This document shows, piece after piece, positions 7,887-18,900 of a stretch of 24,286 nt of DNA. Location of the stretch: contig SWBL01000525.1 of NCBI GenBank assembly GCA_024195585.1, forward strand, positions 1 through 24,286, read 5' to 3'. Positions within the stretch are counted from its first letter, which is position 1; every line of letters starts with the position of its first letter. Source of the stretch: Aureobasidium sp. EXF-3400. Its lineage: Eukaryota > Ascomycota > Dothideomycetes > Dothideales > Saccotheciaceae. The translations under genes were made by a program, and so were the position numbers. The notes under the pieces were generated by a model that was not told where the DNA came from, did no database searches, and was given only the letters and a program-made list of their open reading frames with translations.

Positions 7887-9638
7887 ATGGCTCTTCAACC
7901 TCCGTCAGAGCCCATTGAGAATCTGAAGGACCCTGGTGCCCATGAGTTGCCGGGCGTACCCAAGATCTCTGGTATTTCTCATCATCGTCTCTGCTAATTG
8001 TCAACCGCTGACCCAACAACAGAACCCGAGGAGTCCGATGACCACTTCTCAGATGCTTCCGAAGGCACTCCGTCATACCCCCCTGCTATCACCGGTCGTA
8101 ACCGCGCCCTATCCATTCCCGTAACCCGCGTTGAGAAAGTAGACGACGAGCCCAGACATGGCGAGGTCCCTGGAACTCAAGCCTACAACATTAGATCTCA
8201 AGACGCTGTACCTGACGAGATTGAGATTGTCCCCGATGGCACCAGGAGCCGCAGCACTTCACATGTTAGCGAGTCTGACAGGCCTGTGACTCCCGGTGGC
8301 ACTCCAGTCCCCCATCTTGTTGTTGAGAAGGTCGATCCCAGCGCCCCTAGCCATGGCGATGTTCCCGGCACAGACGCCTACGAGATGCGAACTGCCGATG
8401 CTCAACCCGATGAAGTCAAGCAGGCCCCTGCCTCATCAAGTGCCCCTCTCGAGCGTAAGTACACCATCCCACGAGTCCGCACGACCTCTTCCCCAAACCA
8501 AGCCTTCATGTTTGACGAAGAAAGCATCACCAACTCCCAATGACAGATCTCGACCCCCAAGCCCAGAACTCGACCAACAAGATGCCAACGTCCTGATCCC
8601 CTCTGAGACCCTCATTTCACAGGAATCACAAGAGACCTCCCACTCAGAACTTCCCCTCCAACCCAAGACCGACACTACCATCGCACAACCAGCAGAGGAA
8701 AACGCAGACGACTTTGACGATTTCGACCAACCACAAACACAAAACAACCATCATGCCGACAACGATGATGATGCTTTCGGTGACGACTTTGACGACTTTG
8801 AAGAAGGTGGCGCAGATCAGGCAGATGGAGATGAGGATGATGACTTTGGTGACTTTGACGACGGCTTCCAACAAGCAGAAGAGCCCTCTGTTCCCGCACC
8901 TCCTCCTCAGCCTGTACAGCAGCCTCTAGCACACCTTGTAAGTAGCTCTGCCAAATACACAGTTGCAGAAAGCATATGCTCATCTCGTGCTTGCAGCCCA
9001 ATATCAATTTTGCGGATCTGCAGACCTCGGACGATATACTTCAGGCAATGTCACCCTACATATCTGAACTCTTCCCTGAACTTTACGACCAAGAAACCGC
9101 ACTGTCAGACAAGTCAGCTGCCCTGTCTACTGATCCCATCCTCACCGACCGGAGTGCGTCTCTCTGGTCTCAACTTGTCGCACCTCCTCCTTTACAACCA
9201 CCAAATTGGATCCGCAGTCGCATTCGTCGCCTGTTCTTAGTCTCACTGGGTGTTCCTGTCGATCTGGACGAGATTTTGCCCGCCAGTAAACAAAAGAAAT
9301 TAGTCCTACCGAACATTCACCTGCCAGAACAGAAGAAAGAAGATGGCAAAGTCAAACAAGATGGTGGCAGTTCTACTGGAGGAAGAAAGGGTCCCGCGCC
9401 TCCGCCAGAGTTTAATGCCAATGAAGCAGCAATGCTTGCCAAGACGACAGACACAGCCACTGAGGCTTATTCTGATGAAGAGCTGAAGGCACATGTGAAG
9501 AGGCTGGAAGAGCTTATCAAAGACGCGAGCACGGTGCTTGAGTACTGGATGAAGAGGAAGGAAAGCGCTGTAGGGGACAAGGAGGCATTTGAAGGTGTCA
9601 TTGAGAATCTTGTCGGCTTTGTCAAAAGTCGACGATGA
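7887..9638 (+). CDS. LAA2-like AP-1/clathrin accessory protein; 4 exons
   Basis: The model is join(7887..7971, 8023..8454, 8567..8937, 8997..9638), about 509 residues. The start ATG sits in CACACCATGG. Exons 1-2 and 3-4 join cleanly. The second intron is less certain: GTAAGT at 8455 with acceptor CAG at 8566 keeps the frame, and an AAG acceptor at 8524 would add 14 residues. The N-terminal part has a duplicated motif (VEKVD…HG-VPGT-AY…DA-PDE) at about residues 65 and 129. Acidic-aromatic clusters AFGDDFDDFEEG and DDFGDFDDGF (about 242-272) resemble motifs that bind gamma-adaptin or GGA ear domains. The C-terminal part (ISELFPELY, PPNWIRSRIRRLFLVSLGVPVDLDEILP, KQKKLVLPNIHLP, then a helix ending at LVGFVKSRR) matches what I recall of the fungal family of yeast YBL010C/Laa2, which helps recruit AP-1. 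Family assignment is from memory of the motif pattern. Confidence 0.8.
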
Positions 9639-10016
9639 GAGAAAACAAAAACAAAAACAAAAAAGTAAATGAACGTAAAAGTATCTATATATACCAAAAG
9701 CTACCACAGAAAGAAACAACAGTTCCGTTGATCGCTACAGTGGAACGCCTTGCTCGCAACTGAGAAACAGCGTTCAGCCATGACTAAGATTGTGTTCTAG
9801 TATAGGTCATGCTTCAACCAAAGGTATATAGTATGTTAACAACTGAAATATGGACAATGTAAATGGAAAGCCAAACTCCAACCGATCATCCAGCACATTA
9901 CTCCTTCTCGAACACATGCGGCGACGATGTTACCACTTTGGAATCAACGATCTGTAATCTTATGTGGTCAGCCTCTGGTGTGCTTTTCATGAGCTCCGAC
10001 ACAAGAAGCAGGATAC
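9639..10016. other. Convergent intergenic region, 378 bp
   Basis: The region begins with an A-rich run (AAAACAAAAACAAAAAC) just after the LAA2-like stop, followed by A/T-rich sequence likely to be 3' UTR. Its right part, 9898-9958, could be a last exon of the minus-strand cupredoxin gene (see that entry). Nothing else is recognised. Confidence 0.5.
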
Positions 10017-11020
10017 TTACTCGCTTTCCCTTTCCCTAGTCCTTCCCCTTCCCGTTTCTTCCATCTCTACTGGCTCGCCAGCCCCCAACTCCTGGATTGG
10101 TGGTGTCATAGGCATGTAACTGTGTCTTTGCTGCCCATATTCCCAATGCTTGTGGGCATCCATAGGAACCATGTAGCCTCCATCGCCTGGTCCATAGGAA
10201 GGTGGACGCATGGGAGACGGGCCTCCAACCGTGGAAGGTGGATTTGTACTGTTGACCCAACTCTCTACTGCGCCCGAGCGTTGAGAAGCACTGTTCAAAG
10301 AGTGCTTCAACGTGCGGTGGCGGCCTACGAACCAGAAGAGCGCGCAAGCAAGGGCAAGAACGACTACGCCTGCTACCACGATGCCGGCGATAGCACCACC
10401 AGAAAGTGTAACACTGTGGTGAGAGGGAGCGGGTGTGGCAGAAGAGGAGGGACTGGTTTCTTCAGGGACGGCTTCGCCAGGTTGAAGCATGATGTCCGAG
10501 CTGTTGATCGAGTCGAGCTGGGCTTGGAATGAGTATGTTGCATTCTGATTGATTGCGCCGATCATATGCTCATCGAGGCAGGAGCCTAATCGTGAGCAGT
10601 AGAAGAAGATGGGACTTGTATCGTTGATCGTTAGGTTCCATGTTGGTGGCTAATGAACCCTGGTTAGTGCCTGTATGTCTTTTTTTTCGTAAGCTAGACG
10701 ATGCAACTTACATTGCTGCTCTCCACGTCGCTGCCATTATACCAGCCGCTGAAGAATGTTGAGCGGCCTCGATGATAGGCATCTCTTGGAACGCATGGTT
10801 CTTGAAAGTTGGATTGTACTACTGTGTGGCCCTGGGCGATGAACTGGAAGACTACCACGTCTCCAGGGTTGGCGGTCAAGTTGTTCGGAGAGTATTGATT
10901 CGACTTATAGCCCACCAAGACGGTATGATGAGTTGGAGCAGAGCTAGTCGTGGCTGTCTGCGCGGCTGCACTGTATATAAATGCCAGAGAGGCAACCAAC
11001 AGGTAGTAGAGGCACCGCAT
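10017..11020 (-). CDS. Cupredoxin-like domain, single-pass membrane protein (fungal extracellular serine-rich type)
   Basis: The model is complement(join(10017..10649, 10712..11020)), 313 residues. The 62-bp intron (GTAAGT…CACTAACC…TTAG) joins …DVESSN|PPTWNLTIND… in phase 0. Residues 1-20 are a signal peptide ending at AAA|Q. The cupredoxin fold runs from about 31 to 140 (HHTVLVGYKSNQYSPNNLTANPGDVVVFQF…). H65, C121 and M132 sit where type-1 copper ligands are expected. The usual second His beside the Cys loop is not obvious (GSC, with H131 next to the Met), so copper binding is uncertain. A Ser/Pro/Thr linker precedes a membrane helix at about 188-211, then a roughly 100-residue Pro-rich cytoplasmic tail with YGP, SYMPMTPP and an Arg/Glu end. 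The stop TAA overlaps a GTAAGT donor. Splicing there (branch GCTGAC) could replace the last residue with a tail ending at 9898 (AAG acceptor, ending VFEKE) or near 9930 (CAG acceptor). Confidence 0.85.
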
Positions 11021-12998
11021 CGCGGCGTATGAGTGTTTTACGCTGACGTTTCAGAATCTGTATAGGAAGAGAAGAAGTAGGAAGGAGCAAGCAGGATAAG
11101 AGATGCAAGCGGGTACAAACTGCAAGGAGAGGAAAACAGGACCGCGGATTTGGGGCATGGGTGGAACATAGAAGAGTAGCATGACCTTCCACCAACTACG
11201 TACTCTGTGGCATCGTGTACGCATTGCATATACGGTACTTTGACCAACAAACCTTTTGGGCCTTGCTAAGTAAAGTGACATACATACGACGAAGAGGGGC
11301 TGATGAGAGCTTCGTCGAGCTCTTTCACACTGCCCAACTGAGCATCTACGTACAGTACATAATCCTTGCCCGTGGGCTCATTAAGGTTATCACTCCAGAG
11401 CTCTCCTCGGTCGACATGAGCTTGACATGCGGCTTTGACACGACTTTCCAGCTCCGAGAAGTTCAAGCCTCACCAAACGGTATTGCATTTCCATATTGGC
11501 ATCCATCCTTCGGCTGGCTGAAGGGTGGTGCTGCGGGTCAAGATCCTGGAGGAAGTAGAAAGTACGAACACACCCCACTTCCTGGTTGCCTGATTGAGGT
11601 TAACATCTGTGGCTGTGTGAGTGAGGCAACTCGCACAGCCAAGTGTAGTGCCTGTCTTTCCTTTGTTGTATGACAGTCATCGTCATGTAGAACTGAGTAA
11701 GGCACTGAGAATAGATGGAAGCAACATATTTAGCGATAGCTGAAAGTCGTGCTGCGGTTGCTGGAGAGTCCGTTGGTCAAAAATCATGGCCGGTTCGGCA
11801 TCTGACTTTTGGCATGCAGGTGCGACGGCTGGCGACCTTTCCAGACAGTCTTCGTGACATTCTCACAATTGCCCTCTGGATTGTCGTATTCGTTTTGCCT
11901 ACATGCAGAGACAAGTCCCAGCGTGCCTCACGCGACCGCGATGTTTAAGGCTCCTCCACTAACATTGATATCCCGCATAAGTTCGAGGCTGTCCTTCGAC
12001 AACACTCCGAAGCTGTTCACGTTTCTCATTGTGAGGTGGAAGCCTCAATAGACAAATTATTAAGCATACTAGAAAGGTCAATGGTTGGCCTGAACGTCCA
12101 AACGATATCTTCTACGATACTCTTGACATAGGAATCCTACTAGCCGGCACACTGCATGCTGACGCGAGCTAACATCTTAGAGCTTACGGTACATGCAACA
12201 GGACACGATCATCCCCACGCGATATGCACATGGGACTTGTTGCACGGGACGTTGGTATCGTCTGTCTAAGGAATCATCCAACCAATCTCCTTAACATTCC
12301 TCGTAATAGGACATGCTCAGTATTCTTTACAATATAGCCAATATTGAGGTTGAGTCGGTCTTTGTCGGCGATGGAGCCTGCTTGTACATACGGGAAGCTT
12401 CTGTGGCTTGCATGCGGCATTCGAGATCCTTGACAAGGAAGACAGATAAGCAACCCCGCACAAGATCTGTCAAATAACCATCCACCGCATTTTTAGAATG
12501 AGCGGCGACTTACTCATGCCGCTGTGGGTTCAGCTCGGGTCGAGAACCCGCCTCATAGGGCTGATCCTTGTATACAGCGTACACAGCTAGGAGCGAACCG
12601 TCCAGGGCCTAAATCCGGAGATGGCAACGTTAGTTTCTGCATCTGCAACTTACCGCTCGACAAGGTGTACAATAGTCAAAAGCGGAGCTTGAGCTTCGAG
12701 CTCCATAATCCTATCACGGCAAGTTTGTCTGGGACAATGGTCCAAAACCTTACCTTGTGTGCGAGGGTGGGTGTAAGTTGAGGTAAGCACTAGATGCTAG
12801 CCACTGTTGCGGCCATGACTCTGCAAGTATGGGAGACAGCTCTGGAAATTTATCAAAACGTGCTGGTGGACACAGGTAAGCTATCTAGTCTCTCTTTCCG
12901 CGCCTCCAAGACCACCTCTCATTGTATCTCAACATTTCATCAGCGCGACCAGTTTCTGTGCCTCTCGCAAAAGCTAAGAAAAATCTTAGTCTGGGCTC
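11021..12998. other. Gene-poor stretch of about 2 kb upstream of the glucan synthase gene
   Basis: Apart from the weak minus-strand frame at 11266-11466, I see no supported gene. The left end is the promoter of the cupredoxin gene. The right end, from about 12880, is pyrimidine-rich (CTCTCTTTCCGCGCC, then CCACCTCTC) and looks like the 5' leader of the glucan synthase gene. The length is unusual next to the roughly 0.4-0.9 kb gaps elsewhere and would fit a large regulated promoter or decayed genes. Confidence 0.45.
11266..11466 (-). CDS. Possible small gene or gene remnant, unknown function
   Basis: A 66-codon frame on the minus strand (NFSELESRVKAACQAHVDR…GKDYVLYVDAQLGSVKELDEAL…) has protein-like composition and codon choice, unlike the other frames in this gene-poor stretch. 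It has no ATG start, and a stop lies two codons upstream of the TTG. It could therefore be a 3' exon of a small spliced gene, a decayed pseudogene or chance. A GTATGT donor-like site lies near its end. I do not recognise the family. Confidence 0.25.
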   Translation of the reverse strand: MNFSELESRVKAACQAHVDRGELWSDNLNEPTGKDYVLYVDAQLGSVKELDEALISPSSSYVCHFT

Positions 12999-15900
12999 AT
13001 GATGGTTCAGCTAAGGCGAGCGAGAGGTCTGCTTGGAGCTTTGCTCTTGTGCAGCTCGCGACTCGCGCAATCTCTGAGATACGATCCAAGTGAGGCAGAC
13101 TGGAATCTCAATACCAACCAAGCTGCGACCAGTCCTCTGGAGTACTCGGGAACATGGCAAGACCATACATTCTATCCATCTCCTGAAAACTGGCGATTTC
13201 CTTTCTATGGGCTATTTCTCGATCGATTCGTCAATGGCGACCCATCCAACGATAACATCAACGGCACACTGTTTGAGCAAGACATAATGGACACCACTAT
13301 GCGCCATGGAGGGGATTTGGCAGGGTTGGTGGACACACTGGACTACATTCAAGGCATGGGCATAAAGGTATGCAAAATTCATCAACAAGGATGCACAATT
13401 GCTGACCGATTTTAGGGTCTCTATGTAGCTGGAACACCATTCATCAACATGCCATGGAAGTCAGATGCCTACTCCCCACTCGACTTCACGCTGCTCGACC
13501 ATCATTTTGGCAAGATAGCGGACTGGAGAGCCGCCGTTGACGAGATCCATCGACGTGGGATGTATATAATCCTCGACAACACATTCGCGACGTGAGTACA
13601 GCAACCCACGAACTCATACCAAGATTTGCTGATCATGTTTGCTAGTATGGCTGATCTCATCGGATTCGATGGGTATCTCAACAAGTCTACACCCTTTCTC
13701 CCAGAAGAACATCAGGTTATGTGGAAGACTGAGCGACAGTACCCTGACTTTGCGTTTGGTAACACAAAAACCTCGCCATGCGAGTTGCCTCGCTTCTGGG
13801 ACGAGAGTGGCAGCCAGGTCCAAAAAGGAGCTCATTCTGACAACTTTTCTACGACCTTTGATACGTTATCTTCGCTTTTGAATTGCTTCGACAGCGATTT
13901 TGACCAGGTAGGCTCAATTTTAGATTGTTCATGCTCTAATTCTGACACCTGATAGTATGGCGACACAGAAGCCTTCGGCGTTTTCCCTGATTGGCAGAGA
14001 CAGCTCTCGAAATTTGCATCTGTGCAAGACAGATTGCGCGAATGGAAGCCATCGGTCCTCGACAAGCTCCAGCACTTACACTGCCTCACCATTTCCATGC
14101 TTGACATCGACGGCTTCCGTATCGATAAATCCACACAGGCTACAGTGGATGCGTTGGCGAACTTCACCGAGTCGATTCGCGAGTGTGCTCGAAGCAACGG
14201 CAAAGAGAATTTCTTCATAGCTGGAGAAATCACTGGAGGCAACAACTTTGGCTCGATCTACCTGGGTCGAGGCAGAGAACCTGGTCAGAAGATTGCTGAT
14301 CTTGGAGACGCTGTGAAAACTAGCAACGAATCAGACGACAAGCTCTTCCTGCGCGCAGCAGGCAAGAGTGCTCTGGACGCTTCGGCTTTCCACTACAGCG
14401 TGTATCGCCAGCTACAGCGCTTCCTAGGCATGGATGGTAATCTGACAGTAGGATATGATTTACCACAAAACCTTGTTGACGGCTGGAACCAAGCGATATT
14501 AACTAACGACTTAGTCAATCCGAACACTGGAAAGTGGGATCCTCGACACATGTATGGCACATCTAACCAAGACGTCTTCCGCTGGCCGACTATCAAAAAT
14601 GGAACGCAGAAAATGCTGCTTGGTCTGTTCATGACCACTCTACATATGCCAGGCGTACCACTTCTCAACTGGGGCGAAGAACAAGCTCTTTATACACTCG
14701 ACAATACAGCTTCGAATTATGTGTTTGGACGTCAACCAATTTCATCATCGCTTGCCTGGCAGACGCATGGTTGCTACAAGCTTGGCTCAGATATCTTCCA
14801 CGACTTTCCCATCGATGCAGGTGCCAATGCCTGCAACGATGATGGAGTATCTCAGGACCACAGAGACCCTACACACCCTGTCCGCAACATTATCAAGTCA
14901 TTTTATCACCTTAGGACGAAGAATCCGATCCTAAATGACGGATGGCTGTTGCAATCCCTCTCGAACCAGACGCATGACGTCTACCTTCCTGGATCGAATG
15001 GTACTGCCACTGAACTTGGCATGTGGAGTGTGATGCGCAATGAATTCTTCAATGGTGTGCAAAATCTTACTGGCACTGCCGATGCAAAACCAGCAGTCTG
15101 GCTTGTTTACCAGAATGAGGATCATACTGTTGATTATACTTTTGATTGTTCGTCTAACGATACAGCCCTGATCTCGGTGTTCGACGAAGCAGAGGAAGTC
15201 CGAAACCTGCTCAGCCCATACGACACCATAACTCTCAAGCGTGGACCCAAGAAGCTTGGAATCGATGGCTCAGAGACATTCAACGGCTGTCTCGACAAGC
15301 TTACCATGTATCCATGGGATTTCAGAGTTTACGTTCGTAAAGCAGATTGGATTGAGCCAGCACCTATGCTAACCAGATTCAATCCTGGTCACGATGCGCG
15401 TATCTTGTCCAAAGTTAGCCCAGGTGAGAAAGAGTCTGTCGATGTCGAGTTACAGTTCTCCCAAGAAATGGATTGTGACTCCATCACGAAGAACATTGTA
15501 GTCACTTCAAGTACAGCGGACAAAAGCAGTCCCGGAATTGATACGAAGAGTGTCGTCTGCAGCAAGATACAAGATTCTAACCCCCCACCTTACATTGGAG
15601 CCATCACTTCAGCATGGAGCTGGAAAGCTACCTTGGTTGACGTATCCAATGGTGTACACAGTCTGACTATTCAGAATGCTTCGACAACCGATGGCGTTTC
15701 TACTGGTTCTACAGACCATGTATTCTTCCGTATTGGGCAAGCCGACAATCCTATCGTCTTCCCTCGTACTGCCAACTACAGCAGTAATGTGCTTTCTGAG
15801 GGCTCTAATGGAGATCTGCTTGTGTCGCATCAAGCTGCTGGGGCTGACAAATGGCGTTACTCGACCAATTGGGGATCCACATGGAGCGACTGGCAGAACT

Positions 15901-18900
15901 ATGATGGCACTAATTCAACCGTGAAGAAACAACCTTGGTCTGGTACGAAGAGTCAAAAGTGGACAGGGGACCATATCGTACTTCAATACTGGAATCGCGT
16001 GATCGGAAGCAGCACCCACATTCAGCACGCTGATGCTAATCAAAAACAAGCGCCCCGACGATTCCCCCATCTCTTTGCGAACGGCGCCTTCAATCAGTTC
16101 GGGTTCGACGGTGGCTTGAAGAATACCTTCAAAATGGCTACCGATGGGTGGGACTTTCATCTTATGACTGAGTGGCCTCACCAAGTTCAAGTCAATGTCT
16201 GGGGTATGAATCCTGACGGTCAACCCGACCAGTCTTTCGTCTACGGTGACGTTGATGACGATGCTGTTCTCGACCGATTACCGCCTGATGCTCTAAGCCC
16301 TGCTGTCATCAACATGACCAAGCCTCCTAGCCCATATCTAGCCTACAAGATCAGTATTGACGATGCTAGCTACAAGTACAAGCTCGTACCTGCTGGCAGT
16401 CGGGTAGTACAGGTCCTAACATTTGCTCTGCTCTGGTCTCTTCCCGTCTTGACTGGCGCCATCAGTATCTGGACCTACATGGGTGCTTTCTACGGAGTCA
16501 AGTTCAACAAGATTGGACTTTCTATGCCCAAGGGTATGCCATCGTTCTGGAAACGCCACAAGTTCACCAAGTTGGCCGATGACGATGTGGAAGAAGTCGG
16601 TCATCGTATGAGACCATTGTTCTTGGGAAAGTCTCATCAACGATTCGACTCTGGCGCTTCAGGCATTACCATAGCTGCCAACAAGGACAAGAGACGTAAA
16701 GTCATCATTGCCACAATGGAGTATGACATTGAAGACTGGAGTATCAAAGTCAAGATTGTAAGTGCTTCATCCAAGATCATGAGACTTGTTCAATCTTGGT
16801 CATTTTGCTGACAGACCCCGTAGGGAGGTCTTGGAGTCATGGCCCAGCTTATGGGCAAAAGCCTGACCCACCAAGATCTAATCTGTAAGAGGTTTCTACC
16901 ATCGAATAAGACTCTCACTAATTGATATAGGGGTCATCCCATGCGTTGGTGGCATCGAGTACCCAATCGACCAGGTTGCCGAGCCTATGATTGTGACAAT
17001 TCTCGGAAACCCATACGAGGTTCAAGTGCAATACCACCAATTGAATAACATCACATATGTTCTGTTGGATGCACCAGTGTTCAGGAAACAGACGAAGACA
17101 GAACCATATCCACCACGTATGGATGATCTAGATTCCGCCATCTATTACAGTGCTTGGAATGCTTGTATTGCTGAGGCGATCAGGAGGTTTGAACCCGACA
17201 TCTACCACATCAACGTACGCTGCGAATGCTAAGTCTTACTCTGAATTGAGGATGCTAACATATTTTCTAGGACTACCATGGGAGTGCTGCACCTCTGTAC
17301 CTCCTACCGGAAACTATCCCGTGCTGTCTATCGTAAGTCAAGCAAGCAAGCAAGCAAGCAAAAAACTCTGAAAAAAAAAAACTCTTGAAGATCCACTGAC
17401 TTCGCTATAGGCTTCACAACGCTGAGTTCCAAGGACTGTGGCCTATGCGCACAGAAAAAGAATCAGACGAAGTATCGCGCGTCTACAATCTGGACCAAGA
17501 AACCATACAAAAGTACGTTGAATTGAAGGCAAGAACACCGCCACTAGTGCTGCACCTTGAGCTCGTCTAGCAAAGTCGTGGTGTTCTTACATCCACCTTT
17601 GTGATATCATGCTAATTGTGTCAGATACGTCCAATTCGGTGAAATTTTTAATCTACTGCACGCCGGTGTGAGCTATCTGAGAGTTCATCAGAAGGGCTTC
17701 GGCGCTGTCGGTGTGTCTAACAAGTATGGTGCTCGATCTTTCGCTCGTTACCCAATTTTCTGGGGTCTCAAAGAGATTGGCAAGTTGCCAAATCCTGATC
17801 CGTCTGACACAGCTCCCTGGAGTCGTGAGGAAGAAGCAAACCAGGTCATTAAAGTGGATCCAGCATATGAAGCCTCGCGAGACGAACTGCGCAAACAAGC
17901 TCAAGAATGGGCTGGCCTCGAAGTTGACCCTACTGCTCAACTCTTCGTTTTCGTTGGCCGATGGAGCAACCAGAAAGGTGTAGACCTGATTGCTGACGTC
18001 TTCCCTGCCATCCTGGAGAAGCATAAGAACGTTCAACTCATCTGCGTTGGACCTGTGATCGTAAGACACTCACCACCCAACAATCATAAGTTCTTTGCTG
18101 ATCTCCTTTAGGACATGTACGGCAAGTTTGCAGCGCTCAAACTAGGGGTCATGATGAAGAAGTATTCCAAGCGCGTCTACTCGAAGCCGGAATTCACTGC
18201 TTTACCTCCGGTAAGTTTTGAATTCGATCAGGATCAAGCCCAGGACGTCCAATAACATGAAATAGTTCATCTTCTCTGGAGCAGAATTTGCTTTGATTCC
18301 CAGTCGCGATGAGCCCTTTGGTTTAGTCGCTGTCGAATTTGGCCGCAAGGGTGCTCTCGGTGTTGGTTCGAGGGTTGGCGGCCTTGGTCAGATGCCTGGC
18401 TGGTGGTTCACTGTGGAATCCACAACCACAGCCCACTTGATGCACCAATTCAAATCTGCCATCGAAGATGCTCTGGCGGCGACAACAGAAACCAAGGCTA
18501 TGATGAGAGCAAGATCAGCTGTGCAAAGATTCCCTGTCCAGAAATGGGTGGAAGACCTTGACAAACTACAGAGTACAGCCATTCGAATCCACCACCGTGA
18601 GGCAAACCACGGACTACAGCCAGCCAGAAGGTCGGTTTTGAACTTTGCCAACGATTCGAACATTTCTCTAGCTCGGTCCAGAGACGCCAGCCCAAGTGCT
18701 GGGTCAGTCTACGAAACTCGACCACGCACAAGTCCTTCACCTTCCAACCTGAATCGCACTTTATCTCTAGGCTCAAGAGCGGGACCTGGTCATCACGGCA
18801 GAACTCCTCGTGTACAGGTCACCGATGCCGATATCCCAGAGGACGATGAAGATCCGTTCGGCAGTGAGTACAGTCTGGAGATAGAAGAAGAGACAATTAC

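Noticed and set aside
11485..11503. ATTGCATTTCCATATTGG as a sixth end of the fold-back family
   Set aside because: It lacks the GTGCAT and TAGCT blocks, and no partner end lies about 118 bp away.
11215..11673. 152-codon plus-strand frame in the gene-poor gap
   Set aside because: The sequence has no recognisable domain and overlaps a more protein-like minus-strand frame; composition looks random.
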